NCBI RefSeq assembly: GCF_003076515.1
Contig: NZ_CP022390.1
Coordinates: 2,604,001-2,668,000, forward strand
Source of the DNA: Alcaligenes aquatilis
GTDB taxonomy: Bacteria > Pseudomonadota > Gammaproteobacteria > Burkholderiales > Burkholderiaceae_B
Direction of reading: 5' to 3'
Length of the DNA stretch: 64,000 nt
Part shown: positions 1 to 9,471 of the stretch, piece by piece
Numbering within the stretch: position 1 is the stretch's first letter
Layout: each line of letters starts with the position of its first letter
Program-made: the position numbers and the translations under genes
Notes under the pieces: model-generated
Seen by the model: only the letters and a program-made list of their open reading frames with translations
Told to the model about the DNA's origin: nothing
Database searches by the model: none

Positions 1-516
1 CGGGCCGGTGGTGCCGGTGCGCTTATCCGTTTCGCGGTGGGCCAGTGTTCGCTGGGAGCCATTCTGGTCGCCCAGAGCCAACGCGGCATCTGCGCCATCC
101 TGCTGGGCGAGGACCCCGAACAACTGGTGCGCAATCTGCAAGACCAGTTTCCCAAAGCCGAGCTTATCGGCAGCGACGGGGATTTCGAGCAATTGATCGC
201 CCAGGTCGTGGGCTTTATCGAAACCCCTTCCATTGGTTTGCACCTGCCGCTGGATGTACAGGGCACGGCCTTCCAGGAGCGTGTCTGGCGCGCCTTATGC
301 GAGATCCCACCCGGCACCACCGTCAGCTACACCGAGATCGCCGAACGCATCGGCGCTCCCAAAGCGGTGCGCGCTGTGGCGCAGGCCTGCGCCAACAACC
401 ACATTGCCGTGGCTATCCCCTGCCATCGCGTCGTGCGGCGCAATGGCGACCTGGCCGGCTACCGCTGGGGTATAGACCGTAAACGTGAACTACTGCGTCG
501 TGAAGTACAAGACTGA
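1..516 (+). CDS. ada: Ada-type O6-methylguanine-DNA methyltransferase, 3' part
   Basis: The reading frame is open from the first base, so the 5' part of the gene lies outside the window. The visible 171 residues match the C-terminal half of Ada: a region with the pattern S-L-G-x-I-L-V-A followed by the suicide-alkyltransferase core with the acceptor-cysteine motif A-I-P-C-H-R-V near residue 138 and a downstream G-Y-R-W-G-I. Proteins of this family remove methyl groups from O6-methylguanine by irreversible transfer to that cysteine. Whether the missing N-terminus carries the Ada zinc/AraC-like DNA-binding part cannot be seen; a stand-alone Ogt is the alternative, but the extra sequence upstream of the alkyltransferase core favours Ada. 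Confidence 0.85.
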   Translation, partial: RAGGAGALIRFAVGQCSLGAILVAQSQRGICAILLGEDPEQLVRNLQDQFPKAELIGSDGDFEQLIAQVVGFIETPSIGLHLPLDVQGTAFQERVWRALCEIPPGTTVSYTEIAERIGAPKAVRAVAQACANNHIAVAIPCHRVVRRNGDLAGYRWGIDRKRELLRREVQD

Positions 517-633
517 TAGTCGGCTGCCTGCCCCATCATCAATAACGGGTTTTGAAGGCAAGAAACGGAGTTCCCCGTCAGGCCAGGATACATACGATAT
601 GAGCTCCCAATAGAAATACAGGAGATTTCACTC

Positions 634-1383
634 ATGGCTTTGCTTGATGGAAAGGTTGCCCTTGTTACCGGAGCATCCTCTGGTATTGGACGCGCCATCG
701 CATTGATGTTTGCTGAGCAGGGAGCGGCACTTGTTCTTACGGCAAGGCGCAGCGCTCTGCTTGAGGCCGTCGCCAAGGAAATCCGGCAGTCTGGCGGCTG
801 CGCTGAGTTTGTGGCGGGGGACATTACACGGGCTGAAACCCATGAGCAGTTGATCGACGCCGCGACCAGCCGATTCGGAGGTCTGGATATTGCAATCAAT
901 AACGCCGGTATTGTCGGTGCCCTCAAGCCGCTGGCTGAGATGACGCTGGAAGAATGGCAAGCCACACTGGACACCAATCTTGGAGCAGCCTTTTTGGGTG
1001 CGCGTAGCCAGATTCCGGCCATGCTCAAGCGCGGTGGCGGTTCGATTGTTTTCACATCGAGCTTTGTAGGCACCAGTGTTGGCCTGCCCGGCATGAGCGC
1101 CTATGGAGCCGCTAAGGCGGCACTCATGGGATTGGTCAAAGGCATTACTGCAGACTATGCGGCCAACGGCGTACGAGCCAATGCCCTTTTACCGGGCGGA
1201 ACCGATACAGACATCGCCGGAGACCAGAGCACCAAAGAATGGGCGGCTGGGCTGCACGCCATGAAACGAATCGCCAAACCTGAAGAAATTGCATCTGCTG
1301 CGCTTTTTCTTGCCAGCCCCATGTCCAGTTTTGTTACCGGCTCCGCCCTGTTTGCGGATGGCGGCAATGCGGCCGTGAAATGA
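634..1383 (+). CDS. SDR family oxidoreductase
   Basis: A classical short-chain dehydrogenase/reductase of 249 residues, the usual length. It shows the Rossmann nucleotide-binding motif T-G-A-S-S-G-I-G near residue 13, the structural N-N-A-G motif near residue 90, and the catalytic Tyr-Lys pair in Y-G-A-A-K near residue 155. The C-terminal stretch with F-L-A-S and A-D-G-G is typical of the FabG-like branch. The ATG is preceded by AGGAG nine bases upstream. The gene stands alone, convergent with ccdA. The substrate cannot be read from the sequence, so a specific name is not justified. Confidence 0.9.
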   Translation: MALLDGKVALVTGASSGIGRAIALMFAEQGAALVLTARRSALLEAVAKEIRQSGGCAEFVAGDITRAETHEQLIDAATSRFGGLDIAINNAGIVGALKPLAEMTLEEWQATLDTNLGAAFLGARSQIPAMLKRGGGSIVFTSSFVGTSVGLPGMSAYGAAKAALMGLVKGITADYAANGVRANALLPGGTDTDIAGDQSTKEWAAGLHAMKRIAKPEEIASAALFLASPMSSFVTGSALFADGGNAAVK

Positions 1384-1387
1384 CAAG

Positions 1388-1419
1388 GCGGTGCTTCCTG
1401 ACAACAGAGGAAGCACCGC
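1388..1419. terminator. Hairpin between convergent SDR and ccdA genes
   Basis: A perfect 12-bp inverted repeat (1388-1399 with 1408-1419, 8-nt loop) lies in the 59-bp gap between two convergent genes. There is no strong T-tract on either side, so it is a probable rather than certain bidirectional terminator. Confidence 0.6.
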
Positions 1420-1442
1420 ACGGATTTCAGGTAGCCGAAGGC

Positions 1443-2180
1443 TTAGCCCAACTGCCCTAAAACCGGGAACGTCTTGAGCACCCAGATAGCAAAACGCGCC
1501 AGTTCACCTGTGGCCATAGCCCAGCCCATCACAATCAAAACCAGACCCGCACCCCAGCGCACATAACGCCCGATCTTCCTGATTTGCGTCATGCGTTGCA
1601 AAAATGGGGTCACAAAGCAGGCGGCCAGGATAAAAGGGACGCCCAGGCCCAAGGCGTAAACGGACAGCAGAATACTGGCTTTGCCTGCGCTGGCCGTGCT
1701 GGCGCCCATCATCAAAATGCCAGCCAGAATCGGGCCGATACAGGGAGTCCAACCAAAACCGAAGGCCAGGCCCATCACCGTTGCACCGCCAGGACCCGCC
1801 GCCTTGCCGGACTCAAAGCGATAGTAGCGTTGCAGGCTCATGGGCATGCGCAGTACACCCATCACACTCAAACCTGCTAGCGCTACCATGACGCCCGCCG
1901 CCACATTCAGCTCATAACGGTACGCCATCAACAACTGCCCCAGATACGACAGGCTGGCCCCCAAAGCGATGAACACCAGCGAAAAACCGGCGACAAAGCA
2001 AACGCTGCGCCCCAATAGCTGGCTACGTTTGACCTGCGTATACACCTGTCCGTCCCCAGCCAGATAGGACAAATAGCCGGGGACCAGTGGCAAAACGCAG
2101 GGGGATAGAAACGAAGCCATCCCCGCCAAAAACGCCGTTGTCAGAGCGATCAAGCCCAAATCCAAAGACACTATTTCCAT
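1443..2180 (-). CDS. ccdA: CcdA-type thiol:disulfide membrane transporter
   Basis: A 245-residue polytopic membrane protein with about six hydrophobic segments. The two conserved cysteines sit in the family motifs S-P-C-V-L-P-L-V-P-G (near residue 27) and G-W-T-P-C-I-G-P (near residue 146). CcdA moves reducing equivalents from cytoplasmic thioredoxin across the inner membrane to apocytochrome reductants such as CcmG and CcmH. It is the last gene of the ccm operon, one base after ccmI, which supports this job; it would replace the full-length DsbD used by enteric bacteria. The start is the ATG at 2178-2180. Confidence 0.9.
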   Translation of the reverse strand: MEIVSLDLGLIALTTAFLAGMASFLSPCVLPLVPGYLSYLAGDGQVYTQVKRSQLLGRSVCFVAGFSLVFIALGASLSYLGQLLMAYRYELNVAAGVMVALAGLSVMGVLRMPMSLQRYYRFESGKAAGPGGATVMGLAFGFGWTPCIGPILAGILMMGASTASAGKASILLSVYALGLGVPFILAACFVTPFLQRMTQIRKIGRYVRWGAGLVLIVMGWAMATGELARFAIWVLKTFPVLGQLG

Positions 2181-2181
2181 A

Positions 2182-3057
2182 TCAAGGGGCCGTGGCAGGT
2201 TCCGCTGCAGGCGTGGCCGGCATACGCATACGTTCGCGCGCCAGTTGCAAGCCTTGATTCACTACCTTGGCGGTTTCCGAATCTGGCGGGAACTGCGCCA
2301 ACAAACGCTGCCAATAATCGATCGCTGCCGGGTATTGCTCGTTATGCAAGGCAGCCGCTCCAGCCAGCATCAAACCCAAAGGTTCTTCGGGGTACAGATC
2401 CAGCGACCGCTTGACCAGGCGGCCTGGCAAGCCATCCAAGGTGTCGATACCTGCCAACAGCATGGACTCGGCATACTCGGCAAGCGCAGCCGGATCTCCG
2501 TCCACGACCGGCATGGCTTTGGCATAAGCTTCTGCCGCTTGCTGGTGACGGCCGTAATAGCGATGCGAACGGGCCATCATCAACCAGGCACCAGGATCAT
2601 CCGGATTGTCTTTGAGACGCTGCTCCAGACGGGCCACCATGGCCTCAATATCCACGGGCTGGGCGTTGGCCTGCTGCTGCACGGCAGCCGGGTCCAGCAT
2701 CACCGGATTACCCAGATAAAAATACAAGGCGATGGCGGCAAGCGGAATACTCAGCATCAAGGTCCAAGCCAGCCTGGGTGCACCGGTTTGTTGCACTGCT
2801 TCCGTTTTCAGGCCCTCGTTCTCCTCCAGTACACGTTGGCGCAAATCCATCTGCGCCTGCTCGAAATCCTGAGCAGACAACACACCCGCCTGCTTGTCTC
2901 GCTCAATCTCTTTGAGCTGCTCGCGCAAAATCGCCAGATTGGCCTGTTTGTGTTCCACCACTCGCTGCAAGGCCGGTTTGCGCTTGACGCTTAACATCAA
3001 ATACAGCGCACACACCAAGACCAGCAGTGCGGCCACGATATAAAAAACAATAGTCAC
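2182..3057 (-). CDS. ccmI: Cytochrome c maturation protein CcmI
   Basis: A 291-residue protein with an N-terminal membrane segment, a charged helical region, a second membrane segment near residues 98-116 and a C-terminal TPR region (repeats around residues 150-260). This is the two-TM plus TPR layout of CcmI, which chaperones apocytochrome c to the CcmFH ligation complex in the periplasm. It starts with GTG at 3055-3057, inside a GTGA overlap with the ccmH stop, pointing to translational coupling. Sequence between the domains is weakly conserved in the family, so identification rests on architecture and operon position. Confidence 0.9.
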   Translation of the reverse strand: MTIVFYIVAALLVLVCALYLMLSVKRKPALQRVVEHKQANLAILREQLKEIERDKQAGVLSAQDFEQAQMDLRQRVLEENEGLKTEAVQQTGAPRLAWTLMLSIPLAAIALYFYLGNPVMLDPAAVQQQANAQPVDIEAMVARLEQRLKDNPDDPGAWLMMARSHRYYGRHQQAAEAYAKAMPVVDGDPAALAEYAESMLLAGIDTLDGLPGRLVKRSLDLYPEEPLGLMLAGAAALHNEQYPAAIDYWQRLLAQFPPDSETAKVVNQGLQLARERMRMPATPAAEPATAP

Positions 3058-3527
3058 GATTGTTCATCCCGAGAAGAACCTTGCAAAAGCGCATCGGCTT
3101 GACGACGCTGCTCATCGGTCAGGGCCGTGTCATCACCGGCACGGTGTCGACGGCGCAAGGTAAAGGCATAAACCAGAAAACCGATCAACAGCAACAGGGC
3201 AGGCCCCAACCAAAGCATCACCGTGCTGGCTTTGAAAGGCGGGCGATACAAGATGAAATCACCGTAGCGGTCCACCATGTATGTACGGATTTGATCCGGG
3301 GTACGGCCCTGGCCCAGCTGTTCCATGATCTGGTGGCGCAAGTCCACGGCCAGCTCGGCACGCGAAGCCGCAATAGACTCGTTCTGGCACACCAGACAAC
3401 GCAGTTCAGCCGCAATTTCCAGCATCACCGACTCCTGCGCACCTTGCACCCCCGACTGGGCTTGGGCAGACGGTAGAAAAAGCCACACACTGGCAACCAG
3501 TGCCGCCATCCATTGACGCATCATCAT
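3054..3527 (-). CDS. ccmH: Cytochrome c maturation protein CcmH
   Basis: A 157-residue protein with a cleavable signal peptide ending near A-Q-A (residue 24), then the hallmark L-R-C-L-V-C-Q-N motif with the redox pair Cys44/Cys47. A membrane segment follows near residues 103-122 with a short cytoplasmic tail. CcmH reduces the CXXCH cysteines of apocytochrome c before haem attachment, working with CcmF and CcmG. It is the short CcmH form, because the TPR part is encoded separately by ccmI. It overlaps ccmG by 4 bp and ccmI by 4 bp. Confidence 0.95.
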   Translation of the reverse strand: MMMRQWMAALVASVWLFLPSAQAQSGVQGAQESVMLEIAAELRCLVCQNESIAASRAELAVDLRHQIMEQLGQGRTPDQIRTYMVDRYGDFILYRPPFKASTVMLWLGPALLLLIGFLVYAFTLRRRHRAGDDTALTDEQRRQADALLQGSSRDEQS

Positions 3528-4054
3528 GGCTGCTGCTCCAAACGACGAATTAAGGGCAACAAGGTTTCCTCCATGGACTCACGCGACACGGGGCCTATGT
3601 GCTTGAAGCGCACAATGCCCTGCTTGTCGATCACAAAGGTTTCCGGCACACCATACACACCGAAATCAATGCCCACACGCCCGTCCCGATCCATAACGGA
3701 AACCTCGTAAGAGTTGCCATTGCGCAGCAACCACTCACGGCTTTCCTCGGGTACATCCTTGTAGTTCAGACCCACAACCGGCACCTTGTGCTTGGTGGAC
3801 AGCTCCTTGATAAAAGGATGCTCTGTCAAACACGGATAGCACCAGGAGGCCCACACGTTCAACAGCCAGACGCGGCCTTTCATTTGCTCCCCCGAAAAAC
3901 TGGCTTCAGGCTTGTGCAATTGAGGCAGGCTGAACGCCGGGGCCGGTTTATCGACCAAGGGCGAAGGCACCTCGCTGGGTTTCAAGGTCAAACCAATACC
4001 CAGAAACACCAACAACAGCACAAAGCCGATCAAAGGGACGGTAAAACGGTTCAT
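3524..4054 (-). CDS. ccmG: Thiol:disulfide interchange protein CcmG/DsbE
   Basis: A 176-residue membrane-anchored thioredoxin: one N-terminal hydrophobic anchor (residues 6-24) and a periplasmic thioredoxin fold with the active site W-C-Y-P-C (Cys72/Cys75). A cis-proline region is visible in G-V-P-E-T-F. CcmG keeps the apocytochrome or CcmH disulfide reduced, taking electrons from CcdA, which is encoded at the operon end. The start overlaps the ccmF stop by 4 bp. Confidence 0.95.
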   Translation of the reverse strand: MNRFTVPLIGFVLLLVFLGIGLTLKPSEVPSPLVDKPAPAFSLPQLHKPEASFSGEQMKGRVWLLNVWASWCYPCLTEHPFIKELSTKHKVPVVGLNYKDVPEESREWLLRNGNSYEVSVMDRDGRVGIDFGVYGVPETFVIDKQGIVRFKHIGPVSRESMEETLLPLIRRLEQQP

Positions 4055-6024
4055 GCCTGCACCTGCTTGTGCGTATTCATGGCCTTGTTCTGTACAGCGG
4101 TACGAGTTTGCTTGACACGATAGCGTCGATCACTGATCGCCAGTGCGCCACCCAAGGCCATCAGCAAACAACCCAGCCAGATAAAGTCCACCAGCGGTTT
4201 GTAGTACAGACGTACACTCCAGACGCCTTGGTCATACTTATCGCCCAGCGCCACGTAAATATGACGCAAGCCATTGGTATTGATCGCCGATTCCGTCATG
4301 GGCAAGGCCGAGGACAGGTAAGTGCGATTTTCCGGGTACAAGGTAGCGACCACCTTGCCGTCCCGTAACAGCTCCACCGTGCCACGCTCGGCGGAGAAAT
4401 TTGGACCGGGCACAATGTGTACGCCTTGGAAACGTGCGTCATACGCGCCGACCTGCGCGGTCTGTCCAGGCTGCAACAGAACGTCGGTTTCTGTTTCGTA
4501 ATGACTGACCATGGTCACGCCCAGAACAAAAACCGCCACCCCCATATGCGCCAGATGCTGTCCCAGCCAGCTACGTGGTTGCGAGAACACGCCTGAACGC
4601 GTGGCGCGCACACGCTTGACCACATCGAACAAGCTGCCCAGCACGATCCACACGGCCAATCCCGCCCCCAAGGCGGCAGTGCCCTGCCATTGCCCATACA
4701 GCAACGGAATAGCGGCACCCAACACGACGCTGAACACAATCACCAAGGCCAGTTGGCGCACCAGATCCAGAAGGTTGGCTCGTTTCCAGTTCGCCAGCAC
4801 ACCAAAGACAATCAAGACCAAAGCCGGGATCATCAAAGGGACAAACACCTTATTGAAATAAGGCGGGCCTACCGAGATTTTGCCCAGGCCCAAGGAATCC
4901 ATGATCAGCGGGTACAAGGTTCCTAGCAAGACTGTACCTGTCACCACCACCAGCAAAACATTATTGACCAGCAGCAAGGATTCACGCGACACCACGGCAA
5001 ACTGCCCGCCTGCCCCGACACGCGGTGCGCGCCAGGCAAACAGAATCAGGGAGCTACCAACAATGACGGCAAACAGACTCAGAATGAATACACCACGGGC
5101 CGGGTCTGTCGCAAACGCGTGCACCGACGTCAGCACACCGGAGCGCACCAGGAAGGCACCCAAGATGGACAGGGAGAAGGTGCTGATTGCCAGCAACACG
5201 GTCCAGTTCTTGAAGCTGCCACGTTTCTCCGTGACCGCCAAGGAGTGAATCAAGGCAGTACCCGCCAACCAGGGCACAAAGGAGGAGTTCTCCACCGGAT
5301 CCCAGAACCACCAGCCGCCCCACCCCAGCTCGTAATAGGCCCACCAGCTACCGACCGCAATCCCCAAGGTCAGGAACAACCAGGCCGAGGTTGTCCAGGG
5401 ACGCGACCAACGTGCCCAACTGGCATCCAGACGGCCTGCCAGCAAAGCAGCAATCGCAAAGGCAAAGGCCACCGAGAAACCCACATAGCCCATATACAGC
5501 AAGGGCGGGTGAATAATCAGACCAATATCCTGCAAGAGCGTGTTCAGGTCCAAACCTTCAGCCGGCACCGGGAACATGCGCTCAAAGGGGTTGGAACTGA
5601 GCAGGACAAACAACAGGAAACCGGCAGTGATCAGCCCCAATACACCCAGCACCCGAGCCAGCATGGCCTCAGGCAAGGAGCGCGAGTAAACACTGACGGC
5701 AAAAGCCCAGCCTGTTTGCATGAACATCCACAGCAAGAGCGAGCCTTCGTGCCCGCCCCATACTGCGGCAATGCGGTAGAACAAAGGCAGCTTGGTGCTG
5801 GAGTTCTGCGCCACATAGGCGACCGAAAAATCAAAGCTGACAAAAGACCAGGCCAGACACAGCAAGCTGAACGCCACCAGACCGAATTGCCAGCGCGCTG
5901 CCGGGCGCGCAAAGGCCATCCAGGCCAGATTGCCGCGCCAGGCGCCGTACAAGGACACAATGCCTTGGGCCAGCGCCAGCACAAAGGTAAGAATCAGGGC
6001 AAAGTGCCCAAGCTCCGGGATCAT
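4051..6024 (-). CDS. ccmF: Haem lyase subunit CcmF
   Basis: A 657-residue integral membrane protein of normal CcmF length with many hydrophobic segments. The tryptophan-rich WWD motif W-G-G-W-W-F-W-D lies at residues 235-242, and further haem-handling signatures such as G-G-H-E-G-S (near 90-95) and I-H-P-P (near 171) are present. CcmF receives haem from holo-CcmE and ligates it to apocytochrome c with CcmH and CcmI. It is embedded in the operon with 4-bp overlaps on both sides (ccmE and ccmG). Confidence 0.97.
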   Translation of the reverse strand: MIPELGHFALILTFVLALAQGIVSLYGAWRGNLAWMAFARPAARWQFGLVAFSLLCLAWSFVSFDFSVAYVAQNSSTKLPLFYRIAAVWGGHEGSLLLWMFMQTGWAFAVSVYSRSLPEAMLARVLGVLGLITAGFLLFVLLSSNPFERMFPVPAEGLDLNTLLQDIGLIIHPPLLYMGYVGFSVAFAFAIAALLAGRLDASWARWSRPWTTSAWLFLTLGIAVGSWWAYYELGWGGWWFWDPVENSSFVPWLAGTALIHSLAVTEKRGSFKNWTVLLAISTFSLSILGAFLVRSGVLTSVHAFATDPARGVFILSLFAVIVGSSLILFAWRAPRVGAGGQFAVVSRESLLLVNNVLLVVVTGTVLLGTLYPLIMDSLGLGKISVGPPYFNKVFVPLMIPALVLIVFGVLANWKRANLLDLVRQLALVIVFSVVLGAAIPLLYGQWQGTAALGAGLAVWIVLGSLFDVVKRVRATRSGVFSQPRSWLGQHLAHMGVAVFVLGVTMVSHYETETDVLLQPGQTAQVGAYDARFQGVHIVPGPNFSAERGTVELLRDGKVVATLYPENRTYLSSALPMTESAINTNGLRHIYVALGDKYDQGVWSVRLYYKPLVDFIWLGCLLMALGGALAISDRRYRVKQTRTAVQNKAMNTHKQVQA

Positions 6025-6470
6025 GGCTGGGCTCCTTGTTTGGCACGCTCGGCCTGCTCCATGGCATGCATGGCCTCGGGCGGCATGTAGTTTTCATCGT
6101 GCTTGGCCAGCACTTCTTCCGCTACAAAATGGCCCTGCTCGTTCAGGCGGCCTTGGGCCACCACGCCTTTCCCCTCTTGAAACAGATCCGGCAAAATTCC
6201 GGTATAGCTGACGGGCACCTGGGCCGCACCGTCTGTCACCACAAAATTCACAGCCATACCTTGGGCTCCACCACGGCGAATACTGTCCATCTGCACAATG
6301 CCGCCCACCCGGAAAGTCCGGTTTTCAGGGCTTTGCCCCTGGCTAACCTCAGTAGGGGTGAAAAAGAACACCAGACTGCTTTGAAAGGCGTTCAGGACCA
6401 AAGCCGTTGCCGCTCCCAGTACCACTAAAGCGCCCAGAATCAGGGCAAGACGATTCTGTCGCTTAGTCAT
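6021..6470 (-). CDS. ccmE: Haem chaperone CcmE
   Basis: A 149-residue protein with one N-terminal membrane anchor (residues 8-27) and a periplasmic OB-fold. The covalent haem-binding histidine is His124 in L-A-K-H-D-E-N-Y, the family signature. The start at 6468-6470 is chosen because the M-T-K-R-Q start gives the standard length and anchor; upstream in-frame codons belong to a run-on through ccmD. CcmE carries haem from CcmABCD to CcmF. It overlaps ccmD by 8 bp and ccmF by 4 bp. Confidence 0.96.
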   Translation of the reverse strand: MTKRQNRLALILGALVVLGAATALVLNAFQSSLVFFFTPTEVSQGQSPENRTFRVGGIVQMDSIRRGGAQGMAVNFVVTDGAAQVPVSYTGILPDLFQEGKGVVAQGRLNEQGHFVAEEVLAKHDENYMPPEAMHAMEQAERAKQGAQP

Positions 6471-6648
6471 GACGCTGCTCTCCCAGGGCGCGCTCATCAC
6501 GCACCCGTTGCCAGGCGCGTGCCCGTCCTGCCCGTACGCTGAGCACTTCGCCCAGCAACAATACGGTACAGGCCAGCACCGAGCCCCATACGTACACGGC
6601 GTAGCCGCCCATAGCGAAAAAATCGCCCACACTCGACCAATGCATCAT
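6463..6648 (-). CDS. ccmD: Haem exporter accessory protein CcmD
   Basis: A 61-residue protein with a single hydrophobic helix (about residues 16-35) followed by a basic cytoplasmic tail, and the conserved [12 protein letters not shown] segment. CcmD is needed to release holo-CcmE from the CcmABC complex. Two adjacent ATG codons (6646-6648 and 6643-6645) could start it; the first overlaps the ccmC stop as TGATG. Small size makes homology weak, but position between ccmC and ccmE is decisive. Confidence 0.92.
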   Translation of the reverse strand: MMHWSSVGDFFAMGGYAVYVWGSVLACTVLLLGEVLSVRAGRARAWQRVRDERALGEQRHD

Positions 6649-7379
6649 CAGCCCTCCGTCAAGTTGCGAACCCAGGCGGTATGCGCCTCACGTTCAAGAA
6701 TCAAATTGCGCACCCGATACAGTGCGATGGCAATGCTGTAGCACCACATGGCCAGACTCATCAGCAACATGCCCGTCAGCATGACGGTCGCCATGGAAGG
6801 CGAGCTGGTCAGCGATACCGAAGCCCCCTGATGCAAGGTGTTCCACCATTGCACCGAGAAATAGATAACGGGCACATTGACCACCCCGACCAAGGCCAGA
6901 ATGGAGGCGGCTTTATCCGCGCGGCGCGGGTCGTCGATCGCCCCGCGCAAACCCATGAAACCCATATACAGAAACAGCAGCAACAATTCGGACGTCAGAC
7001 GGGCATCCCAGACCCACCAGGCGCCCCACATAGGCTTGCCCCACAGAGCACCAGTCACCAAGGACAAAACCGTACAGATCGCCCCGGTCGGTGCCAGTGC
7101 AGCGGCCATCATGGCTGCCGTACGGCTATTGAAAACCAGGCTGATCAAGGACCAGAAACCCATGGCCAGGTAAATCAGCATGGACATCCAGGACACCGGT
7201 ACATGCAGAAAAATAATGCGGTAACCCTCGCCTTGCTGGAAATCCGTCGGGGCCAGGAAAAAGCCCACATAAGCCCCTGCCACGAACAGCAACAGGGCCA
7301 ATGCAGCGGCCCACGGCACAATGCGTCCGGCCAGGACATAAAAGTTTTGAGGGGCGGCGTAACGATACAAAAAGTTCAT
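6648..7379 (-). CDS. ccmC: Haem-handling protein CcmC
   Basis: A 243-residue membrane protein with six hydrophobic segments and the WWD motif W-G-A-W-W-V-W-D (near residues 119-126), flanked by the histidine in I-I-F-L-H-V-P. CcmC binds haem at the periplasmic face and loads it onto His124 of CcmE. Length and motif are standard for the family. The gene ends one base into ccmD and begins 5 bp after ccmB. Confidence 0.96.
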   Translation of the reverse strand: MNFLYRYAAPQNFYVLAGRIVPWAAALALLLFVAGAYVGFFLAPTDFQQGEGYRIIFLHVPVSWMSMLIYLAMGFWSLISLVFNSRTAAMMAAALAPTGAICTVLSLVTGALWGKPMWGAWWVWDARLTSELLLLFLYMGFMGLRGAIDDPRRADKAASILALVGVVNVPVIYFSVQWWNTLHQGASVSLTSSPSMATVMLTGMLLMSLAMWCYSIAIALYRVRNLILEREAHTAWVRNLTEG

Positions 7380-7384
7380 GGAAT

Positions 7385-8053
7385 TTACTCAAGAGCAAGG
7401 CGCAACGCCGCTGCCGTAGCAAGTGGCGCAAAGAACAAAGCCAACAGTAAAAAAGCGGCCAGAACGGACAGATGCGCTTGTGCACCCAACCCGGCCTGAA
7501 CCGCTTGCACCGCCCCCGCCCCAAAGACCAGAACGGGAACGTAAAAGGGCAAAATCAATAGAGCCAGCAAGACACCTGCTGAACGCAAACCCAGCACCAA
7601 GGCCGCGCCAATCGCCCCCAACAAGGTCAGGACGGGCAGCCCCAGCGCCAGGGACACCATCAACACACCCAGACTGGACGTAGGCAGACTGAATTGCAGC
7701 CCCAGAATGGGAGCCAACAACAGCAACGGCACGCCAGTCAAAAAGGTATGCGCCAGCACCTTGCCCAAAACCCAGAGGCTAAGCGGCAAATGGGAAAACA
7801 GAACCTGCTCCAACGCGCCGTCCTGCTCGTCCTGTTCAAACAGGCGGCTTAGCGACAACAGCGTGGCCAGCAAGGCCGACACCCACAGCACACCCGGGGC
7901 CATCTTGGACAACAAGGCCGCATCTGCTCCCACGCCCAAAGGGAACAGGCTGCACACCACCAGAAAGAAAACCAGGGGAATCAGCACATCGCCGGGCCGA
8001 CGCATCGCCAAGCGCCACTCGCGCTTCATCAAGGCTAAAAAGAGATTCAACAT
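7385..8053 (-). CDS. ccmB: Haem exporter membrane subunit CcmB
   Basis: A 222-residue protein with six hydrophobic segments and the family-typical N-terminus with K-R-E-W-R-L-A-M-R-R-P. CcmB is the permease partner of CcmA in the ABC complex that drives release of holo-CcmE from CcmC. Its start overlaps the ccmA stop by 7 bp, which fits stoichiometric coupling of the two subunits. Confidence 0.95.
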   Translation of the reverse strand: MLNLFLALMKREWRLAMRRPGDVLIPLVFFLVVCSLFPLGVGADAALLSKMAPGVLWVSALLATLLSLSRLFEQDEQDGALEQVLFSHLPLSLWVLGKVLAHTFLTGVPLLLLAPILGLQFSLPTSSLGVLMVSLALGLPVLTLLGAIGAALVLGLRSAGVLLALLILPFYVPVLVFGAGAVQAVQAGLGAQAHLSVLAAFLLLALFFAPLATAAALRLALE

Positions 8054-8667
8054 GCCTGCCCCAGATCCAGGTGCTGCACCTCCAAATCCCAGGGCAAGGT
8101 CTGGTGACTGGTCAGAATGACAGCGCCCTGTTTGTGCAAATGCTGTGCAATCAACTCGCCCAGAAACTTCTGACCGGCACTATCCAGCGCGGTCAGTTGC
8201 TCGTCCAGAATCCATAAGGGACGGTTGCTGAGCGCCAGACGCACCAAAAACACACGGCGGCGTTGCCCTGCCGACAACTGCCTTACCGGCACTCGACGGT
8301 AAGCCAGCAAACTGCCTGCCAGCAGCGCCTGATCACAGGCGTCCCGCTCCAAAGGAACACGATCCTGCATAAGCAGGCTGTCCAGGTTTTCTTGCACCGA
8401 TAAGCTGCCATTCAAGCCGGGGGCATGGCCGCCGTACACAAGCTGTTGCCGGTAATCGCTATCGTTGCTTTGCACAGGTCGGTCGCGCCAGATCAGTTGG
8501 CCTTCATCGGCCTGGGCAATATTGGCCAAGATACGCAGCAAGCTGGTTTTGCCGCTACCATTGGGCCCACTGACCAAAAGGCATTGGCCAGCGTCAAGCC
8601 TTAGGCTCAGCTCGGAGAACACACGACGCTGGCCCCGTTTACAGGTCAGCGAAACAGCGTCAAGCAC
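8047..8667 (-). CDS. ccmA: Haem exporter ATPase CcmA
   Basis: A 206-residue ABC ATPase with Walker A G-P-N-G-S-G-K-T (residues 34-41), signature L-S-A-G-Q near residue 132 and Walker B L-W-I-L-D-E. Length is typical of CcmA, which powers release of haem-loaded CcmE. It begins with GTG, and the strong ribosome-binding sequence AAGGAGGT immediately upstream supports this start. It is the first gene of the ten-gene minus-strand operon ccmABCDEFGHI-ccdA, so the promoter should lie between it and position 8889. Confidence 0.95.
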   Translation of the reverse strand: MLDAVSLTCKRGQRRVFSELSLRLDAGQCLLVSGPNGSGKTSLLRILANIAQADEGQLIWRDRPVQSNDSDYRQQLVYGGHAPGLNGSLSVQENLDSLLMQDRVPLERDACDQALLAGSLLAYRRVPVRQLSAGQRRRVFLVRLALSNRPLWILDEQLTALDSAGQKFLGELIAQHLHKQGAVILTSHQTLPWDLEVQHLDLGQAC

Positions 8668-8699
8668 AGCACCTCCTTATCAAGAAAGCAGACAGAGCG

Positions 8700-8725
8700 A
8701 AGCCGCCCATCGAAAAAGGCGGCTT
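8700..8725. other. 8-bp inverted repeat upstream of ccmA
   Basis: AAGCCGCC (8700-8707) pairs with GGCGGCTT (8718-8725) across a 10-nt loop, 33 bp before the ccmA start. No T-run follows on the ccm strand. It may be a leader hairpin or a terminator for divergent transcription; role unknown. Confidence 0.35.
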
Positions 8726-8889
8726 GCTTAGCTCGCTAAGTAATGACGAGCCTCTTTCAAGACAGGGGATACCTGACTTAGTTCCGCAATAACCGTCAGA
8801 AACTCAAGCTTATTGATCTAGGCCAATCCTGACCCGAGTTGCCATTTTTGCTAATATGCCGCCATAGCACTTTCTTCACGTGATTGATC

Positions 8890-9426
8890 ATGAATACTTC
8901 AATTAATCTGGTTCCCCAGCCGCTAAGCCCAGAGGCGTTTGAGCCTTATGGCTGGATGTTAGGGAAAGGCTTGGCTACTGCACCTGCGACGGCTGCTTTC
9001 AGCAATGCCGCCACAGACTTTTGGCACGAACATGCGTTTGACACAGGTCAAAACAAGCAGACCGAAGTGTTATGGGTGAATTACCGTATTCAGGATCCCA
9101 CCATCACAACCCTGGAAAATCACCTGCTGACGCAACAGGCACTGATCCCGCTGACTGGCGAAGTGATCCATATCGTGGCCGAAAGCACAGCCGAAGGCGG
9201 CCCGGATTTGTCCACCCTGCAAGCCTTCCGCATTGCTCAAGGGCAAGGTGTGTGCATGCAGCCCGGTTGCTGGCACAGCAGCCGTGTTGCCCAGGGTGAA
9301 GTGACCTGTTTGATGTTGACACGCATGTCGACCACAGTCGATCTGGTCGCCCATTTGAACGAGGGCAAACCGGCTGTAGAAAGCGAGCTGCGCCCTCTGA
9401 AGCAAAGTGTGCTGGTGTCGCTATAA
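8890..9426 (+). CDS. Ureidoglycolate lyase family protein (AllA-like)
   Basis: A 178-residue cupin-fold protein. Family features include the N-terminal P-L-S-P-E-A-F-x-P-Y-G motif, a central stretch ending in L-I-P-L-T-G-E-V-I-H-I-V and a C-terminal metal-site-like histidine in P-G-C-W-H-S-S. AllA-type enzymes split ureidoglycolate into glyoxylate and urea in purine breakdown. No other allantoin or urate gene is adjacent, so the physiological substrate is uncertain. The ATG at 8890 is preferred over an in-frame TTG two codons earlier; no strong ribosome-binding site is visible for either. Confidence 0.75.
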   Translation: MNTSINLVPQPLSPEAFEPYGWMLGKGLATAPATAAFSNAATDFWHEHAFDTGQNKQTEVLWVNYRIQDPTITTLENHLLTQQALIPLTGEVIHIVAESTAEGGPDLSTLQAFRIAQGQGVCMQPGCWHSSRVAQGEVTCLMLTRMSTTVDLVAHLNEGKPAVESELRPLKQSVLVSL

Positions 9427-9471
9427 GGTGCCTGCAGTAGCGCATCACAATCGCTCTGCCCGACACCTCCT